Assembly: GCF_932526225.1 (NCBI RefSeq)
Contig: NC_064044.1
Coordinates: 14,447,453 to 14,511,452, forward strand
Origin: Nematostella vectensis
Taxonomy: Eukaryota > Cnidaria > Anthozoa > Actiniaria > Edwardsiidae
Reading direction: 5' to 3'
Length of the DNA stretch: 64,000 bases
A program made the translations under genes and the position numbers. Positions 47,031 through 58,977 of this stretch are shown here, piece by piece; the stretch's first letter is position 1, and every line of letters begins with the position of its first letter. The notes under the pieces were generated by a model. It had not been told where the DNA came from and did no database searches. It saw nothing but the letters and a program-made list of their open reading frames with translations.

Positions 47031-48033
47031 CTTGGCTCAGGGAACACTCTCTTGGGTGCGCCTCGTTCAAATGGGTGCAGAGGCTGTGAAGTCGTGCTTT
47101 TTTATACCTCATTTAAAGAGAACTGTTGCAGAAACTTTGGAGTGGCCATTAACCATTTAGGGGGTTTAAATAGAATAGACAAAGCCATCCCTAGAGTGGA
47201 ACGTCAACAAAATACTTGAAATGTTAATTCCAGTAATAATTTATGGTAGGATTTAAATAGAAACAGGAACATGTCTGCATTCATAGTTATAGATGAGTTA
47301 GAGCAATAATTTATATTGTTCGATTATTATATTCTAAGATGCTTGGTAAATACAAGAAAGGGTTCTCGTGAGCAGGACGTCAACTAGCCTTGCAACCCAC
47401 GCAACCTGGACAACAGGAACGTGCCATTGTATTTGAGAATTATCCGTTTAAAAATATCATTATAGAAAGTGCATCACTTCTTTGAAACATTTCAGATATT
47501 TCAAGATACTGAGTAATTTGAAGTGCTGCTATTCAAAGCACGAAAGCTTCATTTTTAATTATCGAAGATGTAGTATGGGTTGCGTCACGAAAATAACACT
47601 ATGATTCCAGGAGGCCTCTCACAAGAATACTTACTCCCTCTAGAAGTGAAAAGCTGAGTTTTAACCCCCAAAATCGGCACTTAGACCCCCCCCTTCCTCA
47701 AAGTTTCCAATTTTTTCCATTGGATACATCAAAATCAATAAGAATGTTAATTTATTCAAGTTCTGATAAGTTGTCTGATGTCTGGTGTGATGGGTGGGTT
47801 TATTTTGAAGTGTTTAAAGCATTAAAGCTTCTTTCCGTTTTAGGTGTTCCTGAAGAGCGTTACATACCATGACAAAAATAGCTTTGCGGTTCCAGAAAGA
47901 TCTAATCCAAAAGGTGGGAATTTTCGGAGGCCCCCTGCACCAACATAATTTTCAACACCTGGAGGTGACTTTTGAGCTGATGATGATGAGGATGAAGATG
48001 ATGATGAAGACGATGATTAGAATATTCAGCAGT

Positions 48034-48981
48034 ACCGAGAGACCATGATGTAAGAGAACGAATCCTCCGTATTAGGGTATGTTCCAATGATGACGTCCGT
48101 AAAAACTATTTTTAGAACAAGCAGTTGTTATGTTATAATTTGCGAATCAGCATAGAGTACGCTGGAGCCAATCAACCGTTTCTGGGACATTGAAATGCAT
48201 AAAGTGCTTGATTTTAGGCCCTGGGATCAACTTCCCCAGTAAAAGCTTTAACTGCTGATTCGCAAATTATAACACAACAATCAATCATAAATATGTGTTT
48301 ACAAAACACCATTCTTTTCCAATTCCCTTTTAATGAAAAAGATAAATCCAGAACTTATTACCATTATATTCACACCGATATTACAAATAAAAGATTTCAA
48401 GTCTATAAAATGAAGTAAATTTTATTCCAGTGACAAGGGTTTCTTGAGTGACATGATTTCTGAACATTTGCGTGAAGAATTGAAGTTCATTCATCTAAAA
48501 ATGTTATAAATCAAAGAAATATAAAGGCCTTCTTGTATTAAAATACATAACATAGACTCTTAGAATGCCTAGGTATTCTATCTCACCGAAGAACTTTTAA
48601 GGAGTCAGCACGATGCATCTTGAATGAACTCCAAATTCACCGTCTCCCCGACGTCTTCCAGTTCAATTATTTATATAACACTTAGATAACTGAACATTGG
48701 ATAACTTAACACATAACAGGAAACCGCCCCATGAGTAGCATTGTGATCATTAGCCTTGAAGAGAAGCTAAAAGGATAAAAACAGGTAGCGAACGAAGTAA
48801 AGAAGTGCAGAGGGAAAAATTTGGTGTGAAATTGTACTAGCTCGTGGTGCCCATAACCAAATATGGCGCCACGAACCATGTATGGATGCTATGATTGACA
48901 AGCTCGCGCAATCTTAAAATAGCTTTCATGGACGACATCATGGGCACGGGGATTCGTTCTCTTATTTCATGGTCTCTTGGT
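48034..48981. mobile_element. DNA transposon / MITE, 948 bp, in segmental copy 2
   Basis: Terminal inverted repeats ACCGAGAGACCATGA (left) and TCATGGTCTCTTGGT (right), extending about 30 bp to AGAGAACGAAT. A 3-bp target duplication AGT (48031-48033, 48982-48984) is supported by empty sites at about 33130 (CAGCAGTACACAG) and 31950. No transposase ORF. A second palindromic element (48125-48280) with arms around TTATAATTTGCGAATCAGCA is nested inside. Confidence 0.75.
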
Positions 48982-49360
48982 AGTACACAGTAACCCATAT
49001 GGCTTGAATATTTGTCAATATTGATTCTAATTTCAAACAAAAGCGACTTGAAAGTGGGCTTTTAAAAGATAACATATGGTGCTTCCAACTGTCATTAACT
49101 GCTTCCACATATCATTGACTATCGTTTAAAAGGGGCCTTTTATTGTTGTTAACAATCAAAAAGACATCAGCCTTTCTTTTTTATCAATATCGACTTCATG
49201 ATTTTATCCAAGATTAGGTTCAGGGAAGGAGTTTTATATCAAAACTTAGTCACTCCTAAGAATACTATGCATATAGAGTAGCCTTGAAGAGAGGCGTTTA
49301 ATATCGTACCTGCCGCACGGTACCTCAAAAGCTTTTAAGTGATGTTTAGCGTTAGCGTTA

Positions 49361-51486
49361 CACTGAGAATCGCTGTTAGTAGAACTGAGACATTCTACTA
49401 CAGTTGCAATATAATCTGGATACACTGTCTGAAAACGAGCCAATAACAAACCGTCACCCGTCACCGTCATTGGTCACATCATGTCAAATCCCAAAGAAAC
49501 CAATCAAAACCGCGGGTTTGATGTTGCTCTCCTGTCACATTTTCGAGTTTTGAGTTGCAGTGTCGCGTGGTGAACGACAGTAAAATTGGCGGGGAAAACA
49601 TGACAAGTATTCAGACCTTGATGACCGTGAAAACAACTAGTGAAAACTACTAAACAGCTAAGGAACACAAGGAAATCTTGTTAAGAGGTTTAATACTTGG
49701 AAACAATGTTAATGGTGACTACAGACTAGAAAGAGAAAACGGAGTAAGCTTACACTTACGGCAGCTGTTCAAAGGGATGAGGTTCAGAAGAAGGAGTTTG
49801 TCAAAATTGCAGGTATGTGTATTGTTATAATGCATGTCCAAATCTTACTTTAAAGGTTTCCTTGGAGAGTGAGAAGTTATGTACCTATTTCAGCCTATAG
49901 AAAAAACATAAAATGTTCTTTGCGCGCCTTATTAGCTTTAGGAAAACTGGGTAAATTTGGTTTGGAAGAGTTCAGGAGCCGATATCTCTTAGGGTGTAAA
50001 ATTCGACCAACTGCTATTCCTAAGGGAGTAATTAACCTTTTTTTTTTTTTTAATTCTGTTATCTCTTATGGAATAAAATTTGACCAATTGCTATTCGAAG
50101 GGTGTGTTTTGGCCTTTAAAATTTCCTTGAACCACACCCAATTTGTTATCGGAGTCCCCCTCGCACATCTTCACGACTCCTCCCTGGTGCCGGAGGAGTG
50201 GTGGAGATATGCTAAAAATAACTCAATTCTAAGACACAAATTAAAAAGATCCTGGATCAAATTTATTTCAACAAGACAGCACAGCAGAATAAGAAAATAT
50301 ATCTGTAAAGGGATGTCCAATATTCCACTCCATATTTGACAACCAACTGCCACAAGCATAAAGCATTGGAAAAGGATGTGCAAGCACCTGCATAAAATGC
50401 AGTGAAAAATTTAAACAATCTCCAGATGCATTTTCCCATCAGTATTGTTCACCTTTACTTTGGATTCACTGAAAAGAATGAAAAGAATTAATTGGATTCA
50501 ATGAAAAGAATAATCATGGGGTTTTTGGTAATGGTGCAAATAGAACGAGTTGTGTAAAATTGGTAAGAAACCTAGAAAAGATAACCAAACAAGGGATATT
50601 CAAAATGCAAAATACATATCAATTTCAGTTCTTAGGCTATAGGCATGAGAAATGGCCCTGACTTTGGAGTCAGATAAGAATGAGGCAACAACATTAAAGT
50701 ACCTCTATTTACCTGTGGGGCAACCCAGAAATGCCGAGGGTGGTATTGGCAGTAAGGGTTTTTGTTCTTAGAAAAGAGAAAAGGGAGGCTAGTGGTGTCT
50801 TATCACTTGTCCAAGGCAAACACTGCAATGGTTTTCCTTTGATGGTTTGAATGACTGTCTTTTTGTTTGAATGGTTTCAATTCCATGGTTTTACTTCCAT
50901 GCATGGTTTTGTTGTCCATTTTTTTGATTAAGGATGGTTTGTAAGGTTTTCCTTCCATTCTTGAAGGTAGCCAGTTAGGGAAGTTAAGCCTGTTACAGAA
51001 TGGAAGCTGATGAGTGTAAATTAACGAGGAATGGGTAAGTCACTGAAGTACAGGCTAGCCAGTTGGAGGCAGGTAAAGTGGTGAAAGGCAGGTTAAGTCG
51101 ATAAGGGTATGTGAGATGATGGAGGTTGGAATACCTAATCAATATAGATATGTTCAAATGAAAGTATTGTTCTTTTATTTTTTACTTGCTCTTGTATAGA
51201 TAAGGGCTTCTTGGTCCCCCCGCATAATTCAATGCGGTATTAACGATCAATAGATCGGGGTATCATTCTTGCCAAGGGCTTATTGTCGCCAAGTTTTTAT
51301 CTGACGCTATCTTGTAACCTAGGGCAATGGGAGGCTAGAGGTGGGATATCACTTGCCCAAGGTGAACACCTAGGGTAGTGGAGGGAGGAAACGCCTGACA
51401 TCTCCATTCTACACCCCATGGATGTGTAGCCACTGCCCCTCAGGGGTTCACATGGTTTTCCTTCCATGCATGGTCCCATTGACCAT
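49361..51486. other. Intergenic; GGTTTGAATGG-type low-complexity repeats
   Basis: A 156-codon open frame at 49869-50339 has no motif I can name and looks random in its first half. From 50830 to 51730 words such as GGTTTGAATGGTTTTCCTTC and CATGCATGG recur irregularly as a decayed minisatellite. A duplicate of the 5' part of the recombinase last exon lies at about 51487-51565. Confidence 0.45.
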
Positions 51487-51565
51487 GACCATTTCTGCTC
51501 TTGCGTCTTAGGTGTAAAGTTCAAAGCTGCTCGACTTCCTAAAAGAAAAGATGAAAATTTACATG
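51487..51565 (-). pseudogene. Partial duplicate of recombinase last exon
   Basis: The ~75 bp reading GCTCTTGCGTCTTAGGTGTA...AAATTTACATGTTATG is almost identical to 51895-51968, covering the acceptor and the first part (SSSFELYTQDARAE region) of the last recombinase exon. It stops before the end of the exon. Confidence 0.7.
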
Positions 51566-51818
51566 TTATGGTGGTTTGTATGGTTTTCCTTCCATGGTTT
51601 GAATGGTTGTCCTCCATTGGTTTGAATGGTTTTCCTTCCATGCATGGTCCCATTGATCATGACTTTGATGGAGGGTGGTTTGTATGGTTTTCCTTCCATG
51701 GTTTGAATGGTTGTCCTTCCATGTAGGATAGCATTTGATGATGGCTATGATTTGACAGTAGGCTGCCAAGGTGCAAGGGCAGAAATAATTGTCTGGATGG
51801 CATGTAGTGGGAGGTGCT

Positions 51819-54800
51819 TCATCTGAGGGGCTTAAACATCCACAGCAGATGGTCCTGGCTTGGATTGTCGTCATGAAGTTCAGTAATCATTTCTGCTCTT
51901 GCGTCTTGGGTGTAAAGTTCAAAGCTGCTCGACTTCCTAAAAGAAAAGATGAAAATTTACATGTTATGTATGACGACTTAGAATTCGTCAGGAAATCATG
52001 ATAAGCAAAACATTCTGGGGTGTGCAAAAGTCCTGAGACTAGCAATTAAGAACACATCACTCACTAACTAATAATATGATAATATGGCAATGACAGCTTG
52101 CATGCTTGCATTTTTTTACCAGGGCAAGCATAACCCAAAAAAACTGAAGACAAAAGCTTTTTGATTTTTGGTAAAGAAGCGATGAATACCAACAAAGAAA
52201 GTGAAAGTGAATTCTACTACCCCAGAGGCAAAATTTGCAAGCAAAAGTCAAAACAACAAGAACAACAACAAAAGTGACCTTTCAAGACTATAAAGAGAAG
52301 ATGCCTAACAACCAGTAGGAACTGAAAATATCAATACAAGGGCAGAAGAGCAGGAAGGACAATTGGAAAGACATCAAGTGATTTTAATGTTTTTTGTTAC
52401 TGCTGTAAGGTATATTTCAATGAACCAACACCAGTAAAAACATTCTTTGATTATTATATTCATACAAAAGTTCATATCACATCACAAAATTAATGTCATT
52501 CTGCTTTTGGCAAGTGTTCTTACCAGCGACCAGCCCTTTTGATTGTGCTATCATCAGCACCACATCTGGCTGCCCAGCGTGCTGCTGACCTTCTAATGCT
52601 ATGTGTGGTGTATGGCTTCTCAAATAGGGCCTTGGTCATCTACAAGCAAGAGGAAAATAATTAATAAATGCATGTATAAAATATTAGAGAGGGAGCACAA
52701 TTTTGTCTGCATATATACCTGTAACAAGCATGCAGTGCGACATGCTTGAGAATCCAGCATACTTTGCAGGCACTGCCAAAGGCCACTACGGGCAGTGCGA
52801 GTGTGATACAAAATTAAGAAAAGTGCATGGCATGGTCATATTATTATAACATTTGTAAGAATCTCTAAATTAGTTTTAAAATTCCTGCAACTTTTCTCCT
52901 CATTTTGTATTTGCTTTGTATTTGTTTTTGAAAGGAAACCACAAGAATGAGAGAAAAACAGTATTTTATAATTGTAAGCCAGGCGGAAAAACAAGTGATA
53001 TTATATAATTGACTGTTCCTTATGACAAGAAATTAGAGATTTGATTAAGATATTGGTGTACTGATGTATTTACCTTGGAAAAAATAGTACGATATGAGGC
53101 CACACTTCGCTTTGATGGAAGTGCACGTCGGTTGTCTTTGGCAATGCGAGGGAAGATGTAACCCTTCGTGATTCCTAATAATATATCACTAGATTAGCTT
53201 GCTAGGTTTCTATTGTTAGTAATGGTGGAGGTAAATTAAAGGTAGGGTTTTCCTAAAAATGAAAAAAAAAGGAAAAGAAATAAAGAAATAGGATGTGTAG
53301 GGGCAACCCAGAAATGTGACATTGTTCCTCCAATAACTTACCAGAAAACAGCAGCCACGAAATTAGTGCCATAACAGGGCACAACTTAGGGTTTAGGGGA
53401 TTGGCCCATAGCGACAGATTAACCCCTGCAATATGTAAATTATAACAATATTATATACCTCAAAAGAAAAATAACTATTCACAAGAAAAGGTTAAGTACG
53501 CACCTTTGGCATGCTTGTCAGCCTTTGACCATGGCAGCTTTATCTGAATGCAGGGGAATTTGGCCAGAGTTGACTAAAACAAAAAGAGGAAGCTGATTAA
53601 AAAAATTATAGATGGAATAAGCTAAATCTAAGGATTGAAAATAATGTGACATTTGATAATTTACCATGACTTTAGATTTTATTGCTGATTTACAGTGATA
53701 GTAATAGTAGTAAGACATGTGTTCAGTCAACTCTACACCTCACTCAATTTTCAAAAGGATATAGGGATAAAAGGATATAGGTAGTGCCAGGCTATGAATA
53801 GGAGCTTTCAAATTCTAATGAAGTTGTTCCAAGTAGGCAGTGTAATTTTTGACTACTTTTAGATTAAATTTGCCATGAATTGCCATAATGCCATTACAAT
53901 GGCATTATTATGATATAATGAATAAGTTTCAAATCTCAGATTCTGCATTTAAGCTCCCGTAAGAGACCAACACCTATTGTTCAAGTTTTTGGCGCCCAGT
54001 GGTTGCTTATGAGAGCAATCTCTTGTAAGGGACCAGCTCTGTTAACAACTACAATTATCAGTTCCCAAGGTGGTCGCTTACGAGAGCTTCAACTGTTTAT
54101 TGAGATTAGGATATTATCATTGTTTTCCTCTAATATGCTATTAGACAGATGTCTATTTAGTTCCTGCTTCTTCCATCTGCTGGACCCTTGATTTTGTGAT
54201 AGTATCGGAGATTATCCTAGAATCTACTAGATGCCGTCGTCCTCTCTGATGGACCCCTGGAATATTATGGAATATTCGACTACAGAATCTATTGTGTCTG
54301 TCATGTTTGTAGAATGGACCTATATGTGATATTACCTGTTTATTTCTAATGCACTTTTTTGTGATGGTAATTAAATTGTTTACCTCAACTGTCTTCAAAC
54401 AGTATTCTCTCATCTTGAGCATATCCTCAAGAGAGAATGGTGGCGCCTTCTTTGCCTCATAGGGCTTCATGCCGGCCCTCATGTCTTTTCTAGAAGGTCG
54501 GCGCTTCCTTTTATTTAGCGAACGTATCAATGTCTTGACACCTTTAAAGAGAAATAAAACCTTGAGACTGGAAAGATATTCTTTATTCCCAAGGTCACAT
54601 AATTGTTTAGTAATAAACGAGAATCTAAGTATTCAATATTTTAACGCGTCACGTGAGCCGTAGTTTGTATGAAATAGATAAAGCAAAAAAAAAAAAAAAT
54701 GTAATCACCCGACCTGCATTTTGTACTCAACCTGCAGCCGACCTGCAACCTGCATCTTGTACCCTCCGTGATAGAAATAAATCTTGAGACTCCCGCCTAA

Positions 54801-55782
54801 TGCGGGAGAGTTGACAGCTATGCTACAAGTACAAGACAGTCCAAAAATCTGTTTCTTGTACTGGTATAATGATAAGGCTGACAGGAATACTGTCATAATC
54901 ATCATAACAGACACTTACCAGCATCCTCCATAGGGTTCCCTTTTGGGATGATGTCTATAATTTTCCCATCATGATCCCTTTTAACTTGCTCACTGTATGG
55001 GCCAACATGCCCAAACTTCGGCATCCAGAATCTGTATGACAGAGTCATTAACCAATTATATTATTGCAAAGTGTCTTAATCAAAATACCAAATCAAGTGT
55101 AGTTAATCAATATGGATGTCACTAAACTATCAAACTAGAGTAAAATATCTCACATTAAAAATCACTGTACCATCAAACTAGACTAAAATATGTCATTAAA
55201 ATATATCATAATTAATCTCAAAATTATTAGCTACTAGATATGATACTATATGCAATATTATGTTTAGAGAAAAAGTGAAGACATCTATAATTTATCTAAT
55301 ATGTGATAATTCAATTAAGCAAGTAAATAGGAAAAATATAGTCTATTTTGTTTTCAAATAAGCATTGGATATAAACAAGAATCACAGTATCAGAAAATAT
55401 CACAATATCGAGAGGTACAGCAAGGGAGAGTTAGATATCTACTTTATGCACACAAAATAGAAAAGAGTAGTGAGTGTTTTGCAATCTTTGAATTGTGTAA
55501 AGCATTATAAACATGTTGTACAAGTTTATATGAAATACAATCAGGGCTTAAAATTTAAAAATGACAAAAAAAAAATTGCCCGTCCATCTCTGTTGGAAGA
55601 GCCAACTATGAAAATATATAGTAAATAAATAAAATAAAAACCTGGAAAAACATTAACATTTCAATATTAAAAATATTAATATTAATACCTTAATGCTGCT
55701 TCCATTCCTTTTATGGAAGGTGGCGCCAGACCCTTGCAGGCGAGACTGCCAATTTTGGTGCCCTTCGGTTCGCCTAAGTATT
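51819..55782 (-). CDS. Tyrosine-recombinase-like (Crypton-type) gene, at least nine exons
   Basis: Phase-consistent minus-strand exons: 55689-55782, 54919-55031, 54384-54541, 53504-53573, 53342-53425, 53074-53174, 52719-52772, 52524-52639, 51819-51936. Products in order: GEPKGTKIGSLACKGLAPPS; FWMPKFGHVGPYSEQVKRDH; NKRKRRPSRKDMRAGMKPYE with a core-binding helix LEDMLKMREYCL; IQIKLPWSKADKHAKGVNLS; NPLNPKLCPVMALISWLLFS; GITKGYIFPRIAKDNRRALP; then YTTHSIRRSAARWAARCGAD with the HxxR box, IKRAGRW, and SSSFELYTQD with the probable catalytic Tyr, ending MFKPLR. This is the catalytic half of a phage-integrase-type recombinase as in Cryptons and their domesticated relatives. The first exon is not found. 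The segment with the first catalytic Arg, expected between 53574 and 54383, is not clear; 53657-53722 is a possible exon. It may be a Crypton or a host gene. Confidence 0.72.
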
Positions 55783-56855
55783 CTAAAATATAAAAACAAA
55801 TGAGTAAATTTTTGCAATTACAATATTTAAAATTATTAAGGTTCAAATTATATAAAATCAACACAAACACAAAAGATGTGTGAATAGATCCATTTGGGGA
55901 ACTGGATATTTCAAAAAGCCTTAATAATTTGAAAAGTAATATGTTCCTTGAACAAGGACCACCACTATATAAAAAGGCTTAGCCACACCCCTTTCGGAAG
56001 AATAAAATTCAAATTCAACATTGCATTAATAAATTGAAGTAATTTTTATTGCACATAGGCGGGCTATCCATTGTTAGAAGCTTGGGAAAATAAACCAAGG
56101 AAATGAAAAGAAAAGCACTTTAAAATTTGAATTTGGGTTTTACAGTACTTCTTGTTTGTAAACAAAACAAACTTAATGATGTGATATTCGGCTATTTGCA
56201 ATTTTTCGACAAAGCATCGAGGCAACCTAGGTTCTTTTAAGTTTCTTCCTCTCGTGCCCGTTTGTTTTTCAACTCTCACTCACCTTGGGCACGCTTACCA
56301 TCGATAAATCAGTGAATACAGACATTTTAAAAACTGTAACCTCCTTTTTATAACACCTCTTTCCTCAGTGCATGTGTAAGAATAATGAGTGACAGTCTTG
56401 AGCATTTCCATTATCCTAACCTAATATTTCTATACCAGGACACAGTTTAATAGAGGTTGTTAAACTTTACTAATAATAGCCCTAACTCATTTCAAACTTG
56501 TATAATTCTCCCTTCTAACACCAGCCCTCCCTCCCCCTTATCAGCCAGTTTTGAGCTGGCTTGAATCAGTTAGTATCGGAAGCAAATGATAAACGACCTA
56601 AATGGCCTAGGGTCTGTAGGGTTAGTGTAGAATCTGTAAGAAATTGGAAGGAACTTCTTATTACCGCATTATTTTACAACAAGAGCCGCCTATAAAATCC
56701 GGCGCTCCTGGTATTAGCCTAGATTAACAGGGATGGTCTAGCAGGGCAGTACGTTTATCTAGGATATAGATTGAATCTATAGTTATTTCATCTAAATAAG
56801 GTAAACTTAAAATCATGAAAGAGCGGCTTTAGGGCAAGTAAAACTTTAAACTTTG
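55783..56855. other. Spacer left of the Mutator-like element
   Basis: Probably includes the unseen 5' exon(s) of the recombinase gene; a minus-strand ATGGTAAGCGTGCCCAAG followed by GTGAGT at about 56285-56308 is one candidate but its phase does not fit the next exon. Otherwise nothing supported. Confidence 0.4.
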
Positions 56856-56864
56856 CCCGGCGAA
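56856..56864. other. Target-site duplication, left
   Basis: CCCGGCGAA, repeated exactly at 62088-62096. Nine bases is the classic Mutator-family duplication. Confidence 0.95.
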
Positions 56865-57029
56865 GCAAATTTCCCTTTCGTAAACGGTCGTTGCCAATTA
56901 TAACGGTCGTTGTCATTCCTGAGAACGGCCGTTGCCATTTTTAACCGTCGATGCCAAATCGAAAACCAACCGAACCGACGACTTCCTTCGTGACTAGTTC
57001 GAGAGTGATTTTCACTCAAGAGTGCTGTA

Positions 57030-57037
57030 TGACGTCA
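57030..57037 (+). promoter_or_regulatory. CRE-like TGACGTCA in left TIR
   Basis: TGACGTCA 24 bp upstream of the ATG at 57061. The same octamer lies in the right TIR at 61915-61922, upstream of the transposase ATG. Both ATGs have the context CAAGATGGCGGA, close to the TISU element of very short 5' UTRs. Confidence 0.55.
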
Positions 57038-57060
57038 TTACCTGGCACTCTGTTTACAAG

Positions 57061-58204
57061 ATGGCGGATCAGTCCACGTGCGCGAGTGCTGGACCAAAAC
57101 CATCCCATTCTTCTGCAGACAAAAGATCTATCAAGAAGCCAACAGGGTGGAACTCTTTTTTTCAATCAGTTGCGGTGAGTTTTTGGTATATTTCCTGAAA
57201 AAAAAAATGGCGCATTTTGACACGAGAAAGAACCAGAATACTTCGTGCTATTGCAGTAATAAATGCAGGCATCGTTTTATATTTTTTTTCTGTATAACAG
57301 CCAGATGTCACGGAACAACTCGGAGATTCGGAGATTGGGCAGGTTTCCAAAGTCGTTGGGGCTATGTGGAAGCAATTGTCTGCTGATGTACGAAAGGTTG
57401 GATTATTTCCATCACGAGCTTTTATATTTCTTTACTTTAGAAAAACATTCGTAATATCAATAGAAACAAAGATCTTCCCCAAATTTGCGAATATTTGGCT
57501 AACTTTTGTGCCCCATCACCATTGGCTTTTTATCAATAGACTAGAGAAAAATACAAGCCTTAGAGTATCCAGATTTCCAAATATGTTTTGGTCCTTGTCC
57601 AGTAGATGTAGGATCTTGATCTAACCTTATCAGATATGTAATTTGTGACATGCCAAGAGGGTTACTGCTTGGAATTTAATAGCCCCTTACTTTTTTTTGG
57701 GAATTTCGCATTTTTTTAAAATCCTTCTAATTAATTCATGTTTCTCCCCATTCCCCTTTGGATTTCACTGGTGTTGGTGGTGCACATTTTAAAATAGAAT
57801 AGCCCATATCAACTCAAGCCTAAGTACATTTATCTAACCTCAAATGTAGAATTTAGGGTCAAAAAGATTGTCAAAATATATACATAAATAATATCTTGCT
57901 TTGATTATATATATAGGACTGGAAAGATAAAGCACAATGCCAAAGAGAAGAACTTGATATGGGCATTGCAGAAGAGGAAAAGTGTCCATCCTGCAACACC
58001 ACATTCAAGAGGAAGAAGGACATGAAGTACCATAAAAAAGGCTGCCATGAGTGTATTTGTGAAATATGTCATAAGCAATTTAATCATGAGCAAAAACTGA
58101 AGAGACATAAAAACAAAGAGCACAATGCAACATATAAATGTGGTACATGTCAAAAGAGTTTCGCAGAGAAAAGAAATCTCAAGAGACATGAAAGTACCCA
58201 TTGA
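57061..58204 (+). CDS. HMG-box plus C2H2 zinc-finger protein carried by the MULE; exons 57061-57174, 57301-57396, 57917-58204
   Basis: All introns phase 0 (donors GTGAGT and GTTGGA, acceptors AACAG and TATAG). The spliced CDS is 498 nt, 165 residues. Residues 1-25 are polar (MADQSTCASAGPKPSHSS). Residues ~26-85 read PTGWNSFFQSVA, GQVSKVVGAMWKQLSADVRK, DWKDKAQCQREELD, the pattern of an HMG box split over three exons. Then three C2H2 fingers: CPSCNTTFKRKKDMKYHKK, CEICHKQFNHEQKLKRHKNK, CGTCQKSFAEKRNLKRHEST. The product is expected to be nuclear and DNA-binding. It starts 16 bp inside the left TIR and converges on the transposase, so it is an element gene: a captured host gene or an accessory protein. 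AATAAA overlaps the region just past the stop (58206). Exon 2's donor GTTGGA is weak. Confidence 0.8.
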
Positions 58205-58465
58205 AATAAATGAGTTATTCCAGAAAGGAACATTTTATATCATTTTAACATTGCTGACCCTAATAAATGTGGTACTGTATCACTATGTATTAAACAAACA
58301 GAAAAACAAAACAAAATAATAATATACCATTTATTAAAAACTCATTACAGTGATAAAAGGCCTACCAAATTACTGAGCTGTTTACAGGACTAATAATAAG
58401 ATAATGATTATATACTGTAAGCTAAGAATATATTAATGTAATAAAATTGTGTGTGCTTTTTCTTG

Positions 58466-58550
<85 letters not shown>

Positions 58551-58977
58551 TATTTATGATGATGCAACCCAATCTTTCACCAGTTTCTTACATCAATTCT
58601 GTGAACTCTTGCTAACGATTTCTAACTGCTAAACTGTCTTCTGTAAATCAAAACCCCTGAAGCTCATTCACCAACACTTAATTATTTAATGGCTTCCAAT
58701 CATACCATCTCACCGCAAGCATAGAGTACAAAATGTAATTCTGTTATAAATTCAAAGTTCAAATGATGGAAGCTGGTTTGCAGTTCAGCAATTGGAAATA
58801 GTTGGCAAGAGTGCAAAATTGGTTCAATGACAACAATTATATATATACTTTACTTTAAGTTTGCTGCTTCGCTACTGTAATGTTTATAAAAGAACAAGTC
58901 TAACAACAAAAATATTGAACATTGTATACCTTTGATGCATTCCATCAAACATACTTACAGGATTTTATAAAATTTCC
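58205..58977. other. Spacer between the two convergent MULE genes
   Basis: Contains AATAAA-type signals for the zinc-finger gene (58206, about 58261) and a (TA)n tract at 58468-58543 of about 38 units. No further gene. Confidence 0.7.
58468..58543. repeat. (TA)n microsatellite
   Basis: About 38 perfect TA units between the 3' ends of the two MULE genes; the IYIYIY reading frame across it is an artefact. Confidence 0.97.

Larger units (their letters stand above)
44552..49360. repeat. Segmental duplication, copy 2
   Basis: Near-identical, same-orientation counterpart of 28532-32345, starting TGTGAAAATACGG and ending near AAAAGCTTTTAAGTGATGTT. It carries the second peptide-precursor gene and a 948-bp DNA element at 48034-48981. 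Confidence 0.9.

Noticed and set aside
49869-50339. 156-codon frame with EEWWRYA that recalls VPS13-type sequence
   Set aside because: Similarity is a few residues only, the first half looks random, and no neighbouring exon was found.
58447-58632. Frame of IYIYIY residues
   Set aside because: Translation of a (TA)n microsatellite.
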